20,373 nt of DNA from the NCBI GenBank assembly GCA_049680625.1, contig JBAUID010000012.1:1-20373 (forward strand). Direction: 5' to 3'. Within the stretch, counting starts at the first letter, position 1; the number at the start of each line of letters is the position of its first letter. Positions 8,547 to 16,067 of the stretch are shown here, piece by piece. The notes beneath the pieces are model-generated. The model was not told where the DNA came from. It worked only from the letters and a program-made list of their open reading frames with translations, and did not search any database. The DNA comes from JAUIAI01 sp049680625 (GTDB lineage Bacteria > Pseudomonadota > Gammaproteobacteria > Burkholderiales > Burkholderiaceae_E). A program made the translations under genes and the position numbers.

Positions 8547-9389
8547 ATGCCTTACTGGACTACCTTAATTTCTGTCGACGATTTAGCCACCCATATAGAC
8601 CAGTGTCTGGTCATTGATTGTCGCCACGTATTAACCGACCCCGATGCGGGCCCCCAGGCTTACGCCGCCGGTCACATACCGGGCGCGCACTTTTTACACC
8701 AGGATCACGACCTTGCCAGCCACGGTGACGGCTCCACCGGTCGGCACCCGCTGCCCGACCCCGCTACTCTGGCCAACAAATTGCAGGCGCTTGGCCTGAC
8801 TCCTGATAAGCAGCTGGTTGCCTACGATGGCCAGGGTGGCGCACTCGCGGGCCGCATGTGGTGGCTGGCCCGCTGGCTTGGACATCCGCACGCGGCGGTT
8901 CTTGATGGCGGTTTGCCAGCCTGGCAGGCGGCCGGATTTCCGACGTCAACCGAAACACCAAAGGCCAGCGCAGGGGCGTTCAGTAGCACCGGCGGCAAGG
9001 CGCACTCGGTTACCGTAGACGAGTTAGTCACCAACTTACTGAGCAAACAATACCAGGTGATCGACGCCCGGGCAGCGGAACGTTACAACGGCGAAACTGA
9101 GCCGATGGACCCGGTTGCCGGCCACATCCCCGGCGCGCTAAACCGGCCAATGCAGACGAACCTGCGCCCGGATGGGCGTTTTAAGCCGGCCGAAATTATT
9201 CGGCGCGACTTCGAAGCTTTGCTTGGCGACCGAGACCCGTCCAGCGTTGTCCATTCCTGTGGCTCCGGAGTCACCGCCTGTCATAACCTGCTCGCGATGG
9301 AACACGCCGGCCTTACTGGCTCACGGCTGTATCCTGGATCGTGGAGCGAATGGTGCGCTGATCCGAATCGGCCGGTTGGCAAAGCCTGA
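8547..9389 (+). CDS. sseA: Two-domain rhodanese, 3-mercaptopyruvate sulfurtransferase type
   Basis: This 280-residue protein has tandem rhodanese domains. The N-terminal domain (about 5-130) has the CH2-type AYAAGHIPGAHFL and YDGQGGALAGRMWW, with no Cys in its loop, so it is the non-catalytic half. The C-terminal domain (about 155-275) has AGHIPGALNRP and the active-site loop CGSGVTA starting at Cys238. CG(S/T)GVTA is the loop typical of 3-mercaptopyruvate sulfurtransferases, while thiosulfate enzymes tend to carry CRxGxT. It would move sulfur from 3-mercaptopyruvate to thiols or cyanide. The ATG at 8547 begins two bases after the oxygenase stop, so expression is coupled. Why an oxygenase and a sulfurtransferase are paired is unclear. 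Confidence 0.93.
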   Translation: MPYWTTLISVDDLATHIDQCLVIDCRHVLTDPDAGPQAYAAGHIPGAHFLHQDHDLASHGDGSTGRHPLPDPATLANKLQALGLTPDKQLVAYDGQGGALAGRMWWLARWLGHPHAAVLDGGLPAWQAAGFPTSTETPKASAGAFSSTGGKAHSVTVDELVTNLLSKQYQVIDARAAERYNGETEPMDPVAGHIPGALNRPMQTNLRPDGRFKPAEIIRRDFEALLGDRDPSSVVHSCGSGVTACHNLLAMEHAGLTGSRLYPGSWSEWCADPNRPVGKA

Positions 9390-9404
9390 CGCTTTATCCG
9401 TAGT

Positions 9405-9437
9405 AAAAAACGTGCGCCGGATTTCTCCGCGCACGTT
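9405..9437 (-). terminator. Rho-independent terminator of the tad operon
   Basis: On the minus strand a hairpin AACGTGCG-CGGA-GAAA-TCCG-G-CGCACGTT (12 base pairs, one bulged G, GAAA loop) runs straight into six T. It lies 73 bases after the stop of the last tad gene. On the plus strand the run is A before the hairpin, so it would not terminate the sulfurtransferase transcript in the canonical way. Confidence 0.88.
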
Positions 9438-9459
9438 CATGGTCTGTCTGACGAAGCTT

Positions 9460-9495
9460 AACAGCGGAGGCTCAACAACTGAGCCCCAACAGCGG
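9460..9495. repeat. Small hairpin flanked by direct repeats in the convergent gap
   Basis: AACAGCGG occurs at 9460-9467 and 9488-9495 and brackets a six-pair stem GGCTCA/TGAGCC (9469-9485). There is no T run on either side. It could form part of the 3' end of the sulfurtransferase message or be incidental. Confidence 0.3.
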
Positions 9496-9510
9496 TCAAC
9501 TGATTTTGGC

Positions 9511-11091
9511 TTAAGAGCCCGACCCTTCATTCTCAGAAACGGCGCGCATGTCGCGACCGACGATGAGACGGACGTTAACGCCGGCCGGTAACTCGGTCTG
9601 CGCAACCGAGTAGGCACGAACAGGCAGCGCCTGGCGAATATCGTGGACGTCCCCTTCAAAACCCGGACGATAATGGATTTCCGTCAACGGCTGCGAGTCG
9701 GTTGCATTGCCAACCTGCGCGGCGCGAAATCCATTTTTCGCCAGGAAACGTGCAACCCGGGTACCGGCTTCTTTACTTGGGGCCACAACAAACATTCCGG
9801 GTATCGCCCGCGATTTGACTTGCCTCTGTTGCCTTTTGACAGCGAGGGCAACAACCGATGGTTTTTGTGCAGTGGTCACTGGCTTGGCCGGCATGGACGC
9901 CGAGGCCCTGGCAACAACCGGCGTTAATTTAGGCATGGGAGCACTCTTAGTAATCGGCGCATTGACAGCCGTTCGCTCTGCAGCCGGCGCTTGTTTCGAT
10001 AGCGAATCTATCACCGGCACCACGGCACTGGGTTTAGGTGCAGCGGATGCATTTGAAGACGAAGATACCGTTCCCGTACCCGGCTTGAAATTCAACACCG
10101 ATCGTGGCTTTGCCGGTGCAGTCACCTGGCGGTGCATAGGAGCACTACCAGTAAGCGATGCGGCGGCGATCGACACCGCTGGCGCAGCCATTTCGGCATC
10201 GGTTACCCCGGTCAACTTAAGGTCGAAAACCCGCTCTTTCACTTCGACAAGTTGCTTTTCGTCGGCGCTCTCCTGTGGCACAACGCTCACTGGTCCGTGG
10301 CCCACCGACGGGGCGACGCCAACCGACTTAACCGCTGCGGTAACGCGCTGCAGCTGTGCTTCGATACGGGCATCACCCGGCTTAAGCGACCATGCCCTGG
10401 CAAGTGCTTGTTGTGCTGGTACAAACTGTCCGGTACGCGCATATGCCATGCCAAGATTCGAATGCCAACGCGCGTTCTCCGGCTCAAGCCTGACCGCGGT
10501 TTCAAATTCGGCAATTGCCTGATCATTACTACCGGACATGCTGTGAGCGACACCTAAACCAACATAGGCATCCACCAGGGTCGGGTCGAGACGCTTGGCT
10601 GAGCTGAAGAACTCAACGGCCTGGCCAAAGTCTCGCTGGCCTAAGGCCTGCTTGCCTGAAATGTAAGCCGCCTGTGCCGGGCTTACCCCGTTGGTTATCC
10701 GGGACACGGCTTGCATTGTGCCGGCCCGGGACAAATCAACATCCTCCACAGCCACCGTATCAGCGGGTACAGCGGATGCGACAGTTTCACTGCCGGTTGC
10801 CGTTGGGCTGGCTACACCAGCTGCCGCAGGATCGGTTGTCGAATCAAGTGTTGTTGCACCAGTCGCAGCAGATGTGCCCACTGCCCCCGGAGCCGATGCG
10901 CCGGCATGGCTCAGACGAACAACTGGTTGACTCGAGCCGGGTTGAATTTCCGGACCAGGCTCAGCCTTGATCAGCGCCGGACGCCCCAGCTCTGAGGGGT
11001 CAAGCCGGACCTTCGGTTGTGACGGCTGCGTACTGGCGCAGCCAGCCAGTGCGGCGGCAATGATCGTAAGTATCAGTCGGTTCGTTTGCAC
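9511..11091 (-). CDS. tadD: TadD-like TPR lipoprotein with C-terminal LytR_C-like domain
   Basis: This 526-residue protein sits in the place of TadD, the TPR lipoprotein of Tad pilus machines that helps secretin assembly. Residues 1-18 are a lipoprotein signal with lipobox LAGC (Cys18). A long Ala/Thr/Ser/Pro-rich stretch follows (19-135), then about three TPR units (141-245; AQAAYISGKQALGQRDFGQA, VDAYVGLGVAHSMSGSNDQA, ARWHSNLGMAYARTGQFVPA). A second low-complexity linker (about 250-428) leads to a compact C-terminal domain (430-515) with FVVAPSKEAGTRVARFLAKN and a YRPGFEGD segment, resembling the LytR_C fold. The start is GTG at 11091, with AGGAG seven bases upstream. It is much longer than simple TadD proteins (usually ~250). 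The LytR_C assignment is by eye. It is the last gene before the terminator. Confidence 0.85.
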   Translation of the reverse strand: MQTNRLILTIIAAALAGCASTQPSQPKVRLDPSELGRPALIKAEPGPEIQPGSSQPVVRLSHAGASAPGAVGTSAATGATTLDSTTDPAAAGVASPTATGSETVASAVPADTVAVEDVDLSRAGTMQAVSRITNGVSPAQAAYISGKQALGQRDFGQAVEFFSSAKRLDPTLVDAYVGLGVAHSMSGSNDQAIAEFETAVRLEPENARWHSNLGMAYARTGQFVPAQQALARAWSLKPGDARIEAQLQRVTAAVKSVGVAPSVGHGPVSVVPQESADEKQLVEVKERVFDLKLTGVTDAEMAAPAVSIAAASLTGSAPMHRQVTAPAKPRSVLNFKPGTGTVSSSSNASAAPKPSAVVPVIDSLSKQAPAAERTAVNAPITKSAPMPKLTPVVARASASMPAKPVTTAQKPSVVALAVKRQQRQVKSRAIPGMFVVAPSKEAGTRVARFLAKNGFRAAQVGNATDSQPLTEIHYRPGFEGDVHDIRQALPVRAYSVAQTELPAGVNVRLIVGRDMRAVSENEGSGS

Positions 11092-11124
11092 GAGTTGCTC
11101 CTAGTTGAGCTCTTTGTTTTGTTT

Positions 11125-12048
11125 CTAGCCACCAGCCATGGCAGGGAACAGGATTCGAATCATTTGAATCGCTGACGGACCAACCAGTACAAGTAGCATC
11201 GAGGGGAAAATGCACAATATCAGCGGAAACAACAGCTTCACAGGCAGTTTTGCCGCTGTTTCCTCAGCGCGTTGACGTCGTTTTACCCGAAGTGCGTCAG
11301 ACTGCACACGCAGGGAGTCAGCCACACTGGTTCCGAACTTATCAGCCTGCAACATCATGGCTACAAAACTGGAGACTTCTTCAACGCCGGTGCGGCTGGC
11401 CAGGCCACGCATTGCCCGCTCGCGGGTTGCGCCAACCCGAATTTCCAGGCCAACCAGATGCAGTTCTTCGGCAAGTGCCGGGCTGCGAATTTCCAGCTCC
11501 TTCGCCGTACGGGCAATCGCAGCGTCCATCGCCAGGCCGGCCTCGACACAGACAACCATCATGTCCACGGCTTCCGGAAAAGCCTCGAATATGTCACGCT
11601 GACGACGCTCAACCACGTAGTTCAGCCACATCCGCGGCCCGATATATCCAACCACGGCACCAGCGAGCATGACAAAGATGGTTTCAGTAGTGGTTAACTC
11701 CTGCTCGGCAAGAATCAAACCAGTGAGCATGGCCAATGGCAAGAGCACAACAAGCAGTACCCGGGTCGCAAAGAAAATTGTTGTTGCCGCATCTGAACGA
11801 TAACCCGCCATGATCAGACGGGCCCGCATGGTTTTGATCTGTTCGTCGTTGCCAGCGCCAATCTTGGCGGCCGGTGACATCCAACGAGCCGTCTTGTTCC
11901 AACGCTCTTTCTTGGCATTGCGTTTCGCTTCGCGCGTCAGGCGACCCAGGCGTTCACGAACCGTATTTTCCCCAACCAGGAGCTGGGCGATGCCAAGTGT
12001 TCCGGCACAGACGGCCAGGAACACCATAAATAAATATCCACTACTCAT
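11125..12048 (-). CDS. tadC: Tad pilus inner-membrane platform protein TadC (type II secretion F domain)
   Basis: This 307-residue inner-membrane protein with TadB forms the platform on which the TadA ATPase drives pilin assembly. There is an N-terminal membrane segment (about 4-25), a basic cytoplasmic stretch (30-85), two membrane segments (about 90-140) and the T2SSF domain (about 158-283). In that domain EAFPEAVDMMVVCVEAGLAM and ADKFGTSVADSLRVQSDALR are the family landmarks. A C-terminal membrane hairpin ends the protein. The ATG at 12048 has AGGGG upstream and starts 12 bases after the tadB stop. Its size and the longer first cytoplasmic part fit TadC rather than TadB. Confidence 0.95.
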   Translation of the reverse strand: MSSGYLFMVFLAVCAGTLGIAQLLVGENTVRERLGRLTREAKRNAKKERWNKTARWMSPAAKIGAGNDEQIKTMRARLIMAGYRSDAATTIFFATRVLLVVLLPLAMLTGLILAEQELTTTETIFVMLAGAVVGYIGPRMWLNYVVERRQRDIFEAFPEAVDMMVVCVEAGLAMDAAIARTAKELEIRSPALAEELHLVGLEIRVGATRERAMRGLASRTGVEEVSSFVAMMLQADKFGTSVADSLRVQSDALRVKRRQRAEETAAKLPVKLLFPLILCIFPSMLLVLVGPSAIQMIRILFPAMAGG

Positions 12049-12060
12049 TTTGTATGCCCC

Positions 12061-13035
12061 TTAAACCCGAATTTTGACAAGACGCCACATCCAGAAGATG
12101 CCAATCAGCATCATCACGCCGGCGATCGTGAGCATTTGTATGCCCAGTGGGTCTTGCCACAAAGAACTCATGAAGTCGCGATTAACCAGGTAAATCATCC
12201 CAGCCGTTGCAAACGGCATCAGCGATAAGGCCCAGCCAGACATCCGCCCTTCCGCCGTCAGTACACGCACTTGCCCAAGCAACTTGAAGCGTTCGCGAAT
12301 CAGGCGACCAATGTTGTCAAGAATCTCCGCCAGGTTGCCGCCGGTTTCGCGCTGCAGTAAAACCGCGATGACAAAAAACCGGACATCTTCAAGCGGCAGA
12401 CGCCGGGCCAGTGATGTCAGGGCTGCGTCAACCGGAATACCAAAAGCAATTTCTTCGGAAATCTGGCGAAATTCAGTCGAAATTGGGTCAGGCATTTCAT
12501 CCGCAACCATTAACAGGCTGGGTGAAAAAGCATGTCCGGCGCGCATCGATCGGGAAATAAGATCGACGGTGTCGGGCAATTGCTTCTCAATGGCTTTGAG
12601 CCGCTGATCACGTCGAAACCAAACCTGGCAAAACGGAATCGCGCCGACCAGCAATGCAATGACTATCACCGCGCCGAGGGTTGCACCAAAGACAACCGCC
12701 AGGAAAGCTGTTATAAAAACCAGGATGAGACAGTTGAAAATAAATGCCGTCGGGCCAATCTCATATCCGGCCTGGGCCAGGTACTCGGTAAAAGAACCGT
12801 ACTTTGGCATCTGTGCAATCATTTTTTCGATAGCACGCTCGTTGCGCCGCTTCTTACTGCGCAGCAGCGAAATACCGTCAGCGGACTTAGCCGTGTTACG
12901 TAGTTGCTTGAGTCGCTTGTTCAGTCGGCGCTGTTCTGCCGACTCACTACCTATAAACAACTCGTACAAGCCATAGACCATGAGCACGGCAGCAATAAAT
13001 GCTGCGGCCAGTCCTGCGTTGTAAATAATATCCAT
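12061..13035 (-). CDS. tadB: Tad pilus inner-membrane platform protein TadB (type II secretion F domain)
   Basis: This 324-residue partner of TadC in the inner-membrane platform starts at an ATG (MDIIYNAGLAAAFIAAVLMV) preceded by GAGGA; a longer opening reaching 13080 would overlap tadA and is rejected. Order: membrane segment (about 5-27), basic cytoplasmic region with LRSKKRRNERAIEKMIAQMP, two membrane segments (about 97-135), T2SSF domain (about 153-280) with QLPDTVDLISRSMRAGHAFS and LQRETGGNLAEILDNIG, and a C-terminal membrane pair. It follows tadA by 19 bp. The RETGGNLAE motif is common to TadB/GspF-type proteins. Confidence 0.95.
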   Translation of the reverse strand: MDIIYNAGLAAAFIAAVLMVYGLYELFIGSESAEQRRLNKRLKQLRNTAKSADGISLLRSKKRRNERAIEKMIAQMPKYGSFTEYLAQAGYEIGPTAFIFNCLILVFITAFLAVVFGATLGAVIVIALLVGAIPFCQVWFRRDQRLKAIEKQLPDTVDLISRSMRAGHAFSPSLLMVADEMPDPISTEFRQISEEIAFGIPVDAALTSLARRLPLEDVRFFVIAVLLQRETGGNLAEILDNIGRLIRERFKLLGQVRVLTAEGRMSGWALSLMPFATAGMIYLVNRDFMSSLWQDPLGIQMLTIAGVMMLIGIFWMWRLVKIRV

Positions 13036-13054
13036 GTGAATCCTCGGTGCCCGG

Positions 13055-14473
13055 TTAACGAATCGAACGCGTCGGGTCAAACAGGTTCGGAGAAACCCGG
13101 ATACCAGCCGCTTCTAGTTCACTCAGAAACTTGGGACGCACACCGGTTGCTTTCATATTTCCTTCAACGCGACCCTTACGGTCAACACCGGTTTGCTCGA
13201 AAACAAAGATATCCTGCATGGTGACGATATCGCCCTCCATCCCTGTTATCTCAGATATGTTCATCAGCTTACGAGTACCGTCAGACAGACGGGCGATCTG
13301 CACGACAACCGTGATCGCCGAGGCTATTTGCTGGCGAATTGCCTTTTGCGGCAGATCAAAGCCAGCCATGCTGATCATGTTCTCTACCCTCGCCAGGGCA
13401 TCCCGAGGTGTATTGGCGTGAACCGTAGTCATTGATCCCTCGTGACCGGTATTCATTGCCTGAAGCATGTCAAAGGCTTCTGCTCCGCGAACCTCACCGA
13501 CAACAATTCGGTCCGGGCGCATGCGCAAGCTGTTCCTGACCAGTTCACGCTGCCCAATCGCACCGTTACCCTCAATATTGGCCGGGCGGGTTTCAAGCCG
13601 CGCAACATGCGGCTGCTGCAATTGCAATTCAGCTGCATCTTCAATCGTGACAATCCTTTCGTTATGTGGGATCGAGCTCGACATGATGTTCAAAAAAGTT
13701 GTCTTACCCGAACCAGTACCACCGGAGATCAGGATGTTCAACCGCGCTTTAACCATGCCTTCAACCAGCTCAGCCATTGGTTCGGTAATCGAGCCGTTCT
13801 TGATCAGGTTTTTCATCTCAAGTGGCTTGGAGCCAAAGCGGCGAATCGAAAGCAAGGGGCCATCCAATGCCAATGGCGCAATAACCGCGTTCACCCGTGA
13901 ACCATCGGACAAACGGGCATCAACCAATGGACTGGACTCATCAATACGGCGCCCGACACGTGACACGATGCGGTCGATGATCTTCAACAAGTGGGCATCA
14001 CTGTCGAAACACACATCGGTTTTTTCCAGTAATCCAGCGCGCTCGATATAAACACTATTTGCGCCATTGACCAGGATGTCTGACACCCGGTCGTCCGACA
14101 GCAAACTTTCCAACGGGCCAAGACCAAGCACTTCATCCTGTATTTCTGAAACCAGCACGGCGCGTTCTTTGCTGCTGACCGCAACCCCGGATTCAATAAT
14201 CATCTGCTCGGTTGCATTTTTCAGCTCGGTGCGAACCTGGTCATCCGGCATCTGCCCCATGGCTTTCAGATCAATTTCATCTAACAGCTTGGTATGCAGG
14301 GTGGCGCGCAGGGCACGGAAATTGGCGCTGCGCTCGGCCCTGGCCTTGCCCGAAGCGGTATCAACAACACGCTGCATGATCGATGGCGCGTCATTGCCAG
14401 GGGCCAGGACTAATGGCTTTTCGGGCGCACTTCGGGTAGCGGCAGCATTTAGTTTTTCGCGTAATTTCATCAT
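13055..14473 (-). CDS. tadA: Tad pilus assembly ATPase TadA/CpaF
   Basis: This is the hexameric type II/IV secretion ATPase that powers Flp pilus assembly at the cytoplasmic face. The ATG at 14473 gives 472 residues (MMKLREKLNAAATRS). The frame is open further upstream, but that part lies inside tadZ. The N-terminal region has the CpaF-typical EIQDEVLGLGPLESLLSDDR and VSDILVNG. The core has Walker A GGTGSGKTT (251-259), the Asp box TIEDAAELQL (about 276), Walker B RPDRIVVGEVRG (319-330) and the His box TGHEGSMTTVHAN (342-354). All catalytic elements look intact. The start is one base beyond the tadZ stop (TGAAATG), with GAGG in the tadZ tail as the ribosome site, so it is translationally coupled. 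Confidence 0.97.
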   Translation of the reverse strand: MMKLREKLNAAATRSAPEKPLVLAPGNDAPSIMQRVVDTASGKARAERSANFRALRATLHTKLLDEIDLKAMGQMPDDQVRTELKNATEQMIIESGVAVSSKERAVLVSEIQDEVLGLGPLESLLSDDRVSDILVNGANSVYIERAGLLEKTDVCFDSDAHLLKIIDRIVSRVGRRIDESSPLVDARLSDGSRVNAVIAPLALDGPLLSIRRFGSKPLEMKNLIKNGSITEPMAELVEGMVKARLNILISGGTGSGKTTFLNIMSSSIPHNERIVTIEDAAELQLQQPHVARLETRPANIEGNGAIGQRELVRNSLRMRPDRIVVGEVRGAEAFDMLQAMNTGHEGSMTTVHANTPRDALARVENMISMAGFDLPQKAIRQQIASAITVVVQIARLSDGTRKLMNISEITGMEGDIVTMQDIFVFEQTGVDRKGRVEGNMKATGVRPKFLSELEAAGIRVSPNLFDPTRSIR

Positions 14474-14474
14474 T

Positions 14475-15665
14475 TCAGCCTCGTGCAGCAGTGGCCGTGC
14501 GCAATCCAATTGCACCGAACACACCGCGGCGTTTAATTTCCGGGGAGATCTGGTTAACCAGATCAAAAATTGCTTCGCTAACCGGGTTGCGCTTTTTGTA
14601 TTTGACAATTGGTAGCGCGTGGTTAATGGCGTAGGTAACCGTTTTGAAGTCGTTCGGTATTTTGGTAGCAACGGTCGAGAGCAATGCCTTTTCGACGTCA
14701 CGAATCGTCACATCGGTACCGCGCTCGTAACGATTAACCACCAGGCGCAGCTTTTCGGCCGGGTATCCCAAACCATCAAATACACGCTTCAAACGCTTCG
14801 CGTCATGTACGTAGGGCAATGCGAGTTGCATCACCAGGTGAATCGTGTCGGCAGCATCCAGGCCCGCAATACTGCGTGCATCCAGAACCCGACCCGTATC
14901 AATAACTACAAAGTCGTAGTTCTGCCTGGCTATCTCGATAATGCGGGTAACAGCAACCGCATCAACCTCCATACCCGCTTCCGGCGTATCCGGTGCGGGC
15001 AACAGCCAGATGTTTTCATCAACCGGCACCATGGCCGATTGCAACAGGCTCTCGTCAACCCGTTCGGCGTCAACAGCAATGTCGGCGATAGACTTGGTTG
15101 GCTGCTCATCACACAGATACAGTGCTGCCTCACCCATATGCAGGTTCAGATCGATCAGCGCAACACGCTTACCCCGTGCTGCCAGTGCCGAGGCAACGTT
15201 GGTCGCCAGAAAAGTGGCGCCGCTGCCGCCTTTGGCTGGCAGAAACGCAATCACCGATGCCTTGTGCGAAGCACCGAACCTTGCCTGGTCACTACCCTTA
15301 CGCTTAATCTGGCGCAGCACCGCTTTGAGCAGATCAATCGGCTCACATGAAGCCGGTACCACTTCGGCAACACCGCTGCGCATCGCCCACATCAGAAATT
15401 CTGAGGACTGATCGTCACTCAGCAAAATCAGCGCTACGTCAGCGCGGCTGGACAGCGCCAGCTCGACGTTCTCTCGTTCGGTTGCAGATATCGCACCCGC
15501 GTCGGCCACAACAAGGCTGGTACCCTGGCGACCAATTTCCTCTCCCAGCAGGTTTGCCCCGCCAATTACGGACTCTATTTCCATCCCTGGACCGGCTTTT
15601 CTCATTATTGCGTCGAGCTCACCTAAACGGTCGTGCTCTTTCGCTATTACGGTTGCCTTCATCAT
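14475..15665 (-). CDS. tadZ: Tad pilus localisation ATPase-like protein TadZ/CpaE
   Basis: This MinD/ParA-family protein recruits the Tad machine to its cellular site, often a pole. The ATG at 15665 (MMKATVIAKEHDRLGELDAI) is chosen because AGGTGG lies upstream; a GTG 12 bases earlier has none. This gives 396 residues. The N-terminal ~120 residues form a receiver-like domain without a clear phospho-acceptor, ending in RSGVAEVVPASCEPIDLLKA. The ATPase-like domain has FLPAKGGSGATFLATNVASA, a deviant Walker A in which the usual signature Lys before Thr is Ala (KGGSGAT, 145-151). This is followed by LIDLNLHMGEAALYL and FVVIDTGRV. The altered P-loop is common in the TadZ/CpaE branch. It lies directly upstream of tadA. 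Confidence 0.93.
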   Translation of the reverse strand: MMKATVIAKEHDRLGELDAIMRKAGPGMEIESVIGGANLLGEEIGRQGTSLVVADAGAISATERENVELALSSRADVALILLSDDQSSEFLMWAMRSGVAEVVPASCEPIDLLKAVLRQIKRKGSDQARFGASHKASVIAFLPAKGGSGATFLATNVASALAARGKRVALIDLNLHMGEAALYLCDEQPTKSIADIAVDAERVDESLLQSAMVPVDENIWLLPAPDTPEAGMEVDAVAVTRIIEIARQNYDFVVIDTGRVLDARSIAGLDAADTIHLVMQLALPYVHDAKRLKRVFDGLGYPAEKLRLVVNRYERGTDVTIRDVEKALLSTVATKIPNDFKTVTYAINHALPIVKYKKRNPVSEAIFDLVNQISPEIKRRGVFGAIGLRTATAARG

Positions 15666-15702
15666 GTCCAGTACCACCTGTATTTTTTTCGGTGTGTTGC
15701 GG

Positions 15703-15724
15703 CGCCAGGCCCGATGACCTGGCG
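15703..15724 (-). other. Hairpin in the gap between the lipoprotein gene and tadZ
   Basis: Seven-base GC-rich arms CGCCAGG and CCTGGCG with an 8-base loop lie about 40 bases upstream of the tadZ start, in an 81-bp gap that is the longest between any two genes from cpaA to tadD. On the minus strand no T run follows it; an A-rich run precedes the tadZ ribosome site. It might be an mRNA processing or translation-control element. Confidence 0.45.
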
Positions 15725-15746
15725 GTTCATGCTAAGTAACTTGTGA

Positions 15747-16046
15747 TTAACGCTCGCCTATTCCCAGAACCTGGAAGGTTGGGGTCGGCTTTTCAAACGA
15801 CTTGTAGTAACGCTGCATGGCGGCATCGGCGCTCTTGGCGTCGGTACCAACAGTAGCGGCGTGTTTGCTACCGGCGTTCATGTCAATGGTCTGACGAAGC
15901 TTGGCTTCACGTACCGAGCTGCCAAAATGTTTGTCGGTAAGCGAATCGCCAAACAACTGATTACCTTCGTTGCTCATCGTGGTGCCGCAGGCGCTCAGTA
16001 CAACCACTGACAAAGCCAGAGCGACGGTTTGGATAGGTGATTTCAT
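15747..16046 (-). CDS. Small Tad-locus lipoprotein of unassigned role
   Basis: This 99-residue protein has a signal peptide and lipobox LSAC with Cys20, so it should be lipid-anchored, probably in the outer membrane. The ATG at 16046 is chosen because GAGGA sits at a good distance; an in-frame TTG two codons earlier is too close to it. The mature part is short and polar, with FGSSVREAKLRQTIDMNAGS and a C-terminal ADAAMQRYYKSFEKPTPTFQ segment. It lies between the secretin and tadZ genes, where other Tad loci carry cpaD/rcpB-type outer-membrane accessory genes. It is too small for a typical CpaD, and a pilotin-like or secretin-stabilising role is only an inference. Confidence 0.85.
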   Translation of the reverse strand: MKSPIQTVALALSVVVLSACGTTMSNEGNQLFGDSLTDKHFGSSVREAKLRQTIDMNAGSKHAATVGTDAKSADAAMQRYYKSFEKPTPTFQVLGIGER

Positions 16047-16067
16047 GATCAATCGTCCTCTTGGAAA

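Noticed and set aside
9707..10522. Plus-strand 271-codon open frame opposite the TadD-like gene.
   Set aside because: It is antisense to the Ala/Thr/Ser-rich TPR lipoprotein, has no recognisable domain or ribosome site, and reflects low stop density opposite biased codons.
14474..14701. N-terminal extension of TadA by 76 codons.
   Set aside because: The whole extension lies inside tadZ in another frame; the ATG pair at 14473/14470 directly after the tadZ stop has a ribosome site and gives a normal CpaF N-terminus.
14619..15350. Plus-strand 243-codon open frame opposite tadZ.
   Set aside because: It is antisense to a clear TadZ gene and shows no family motif.
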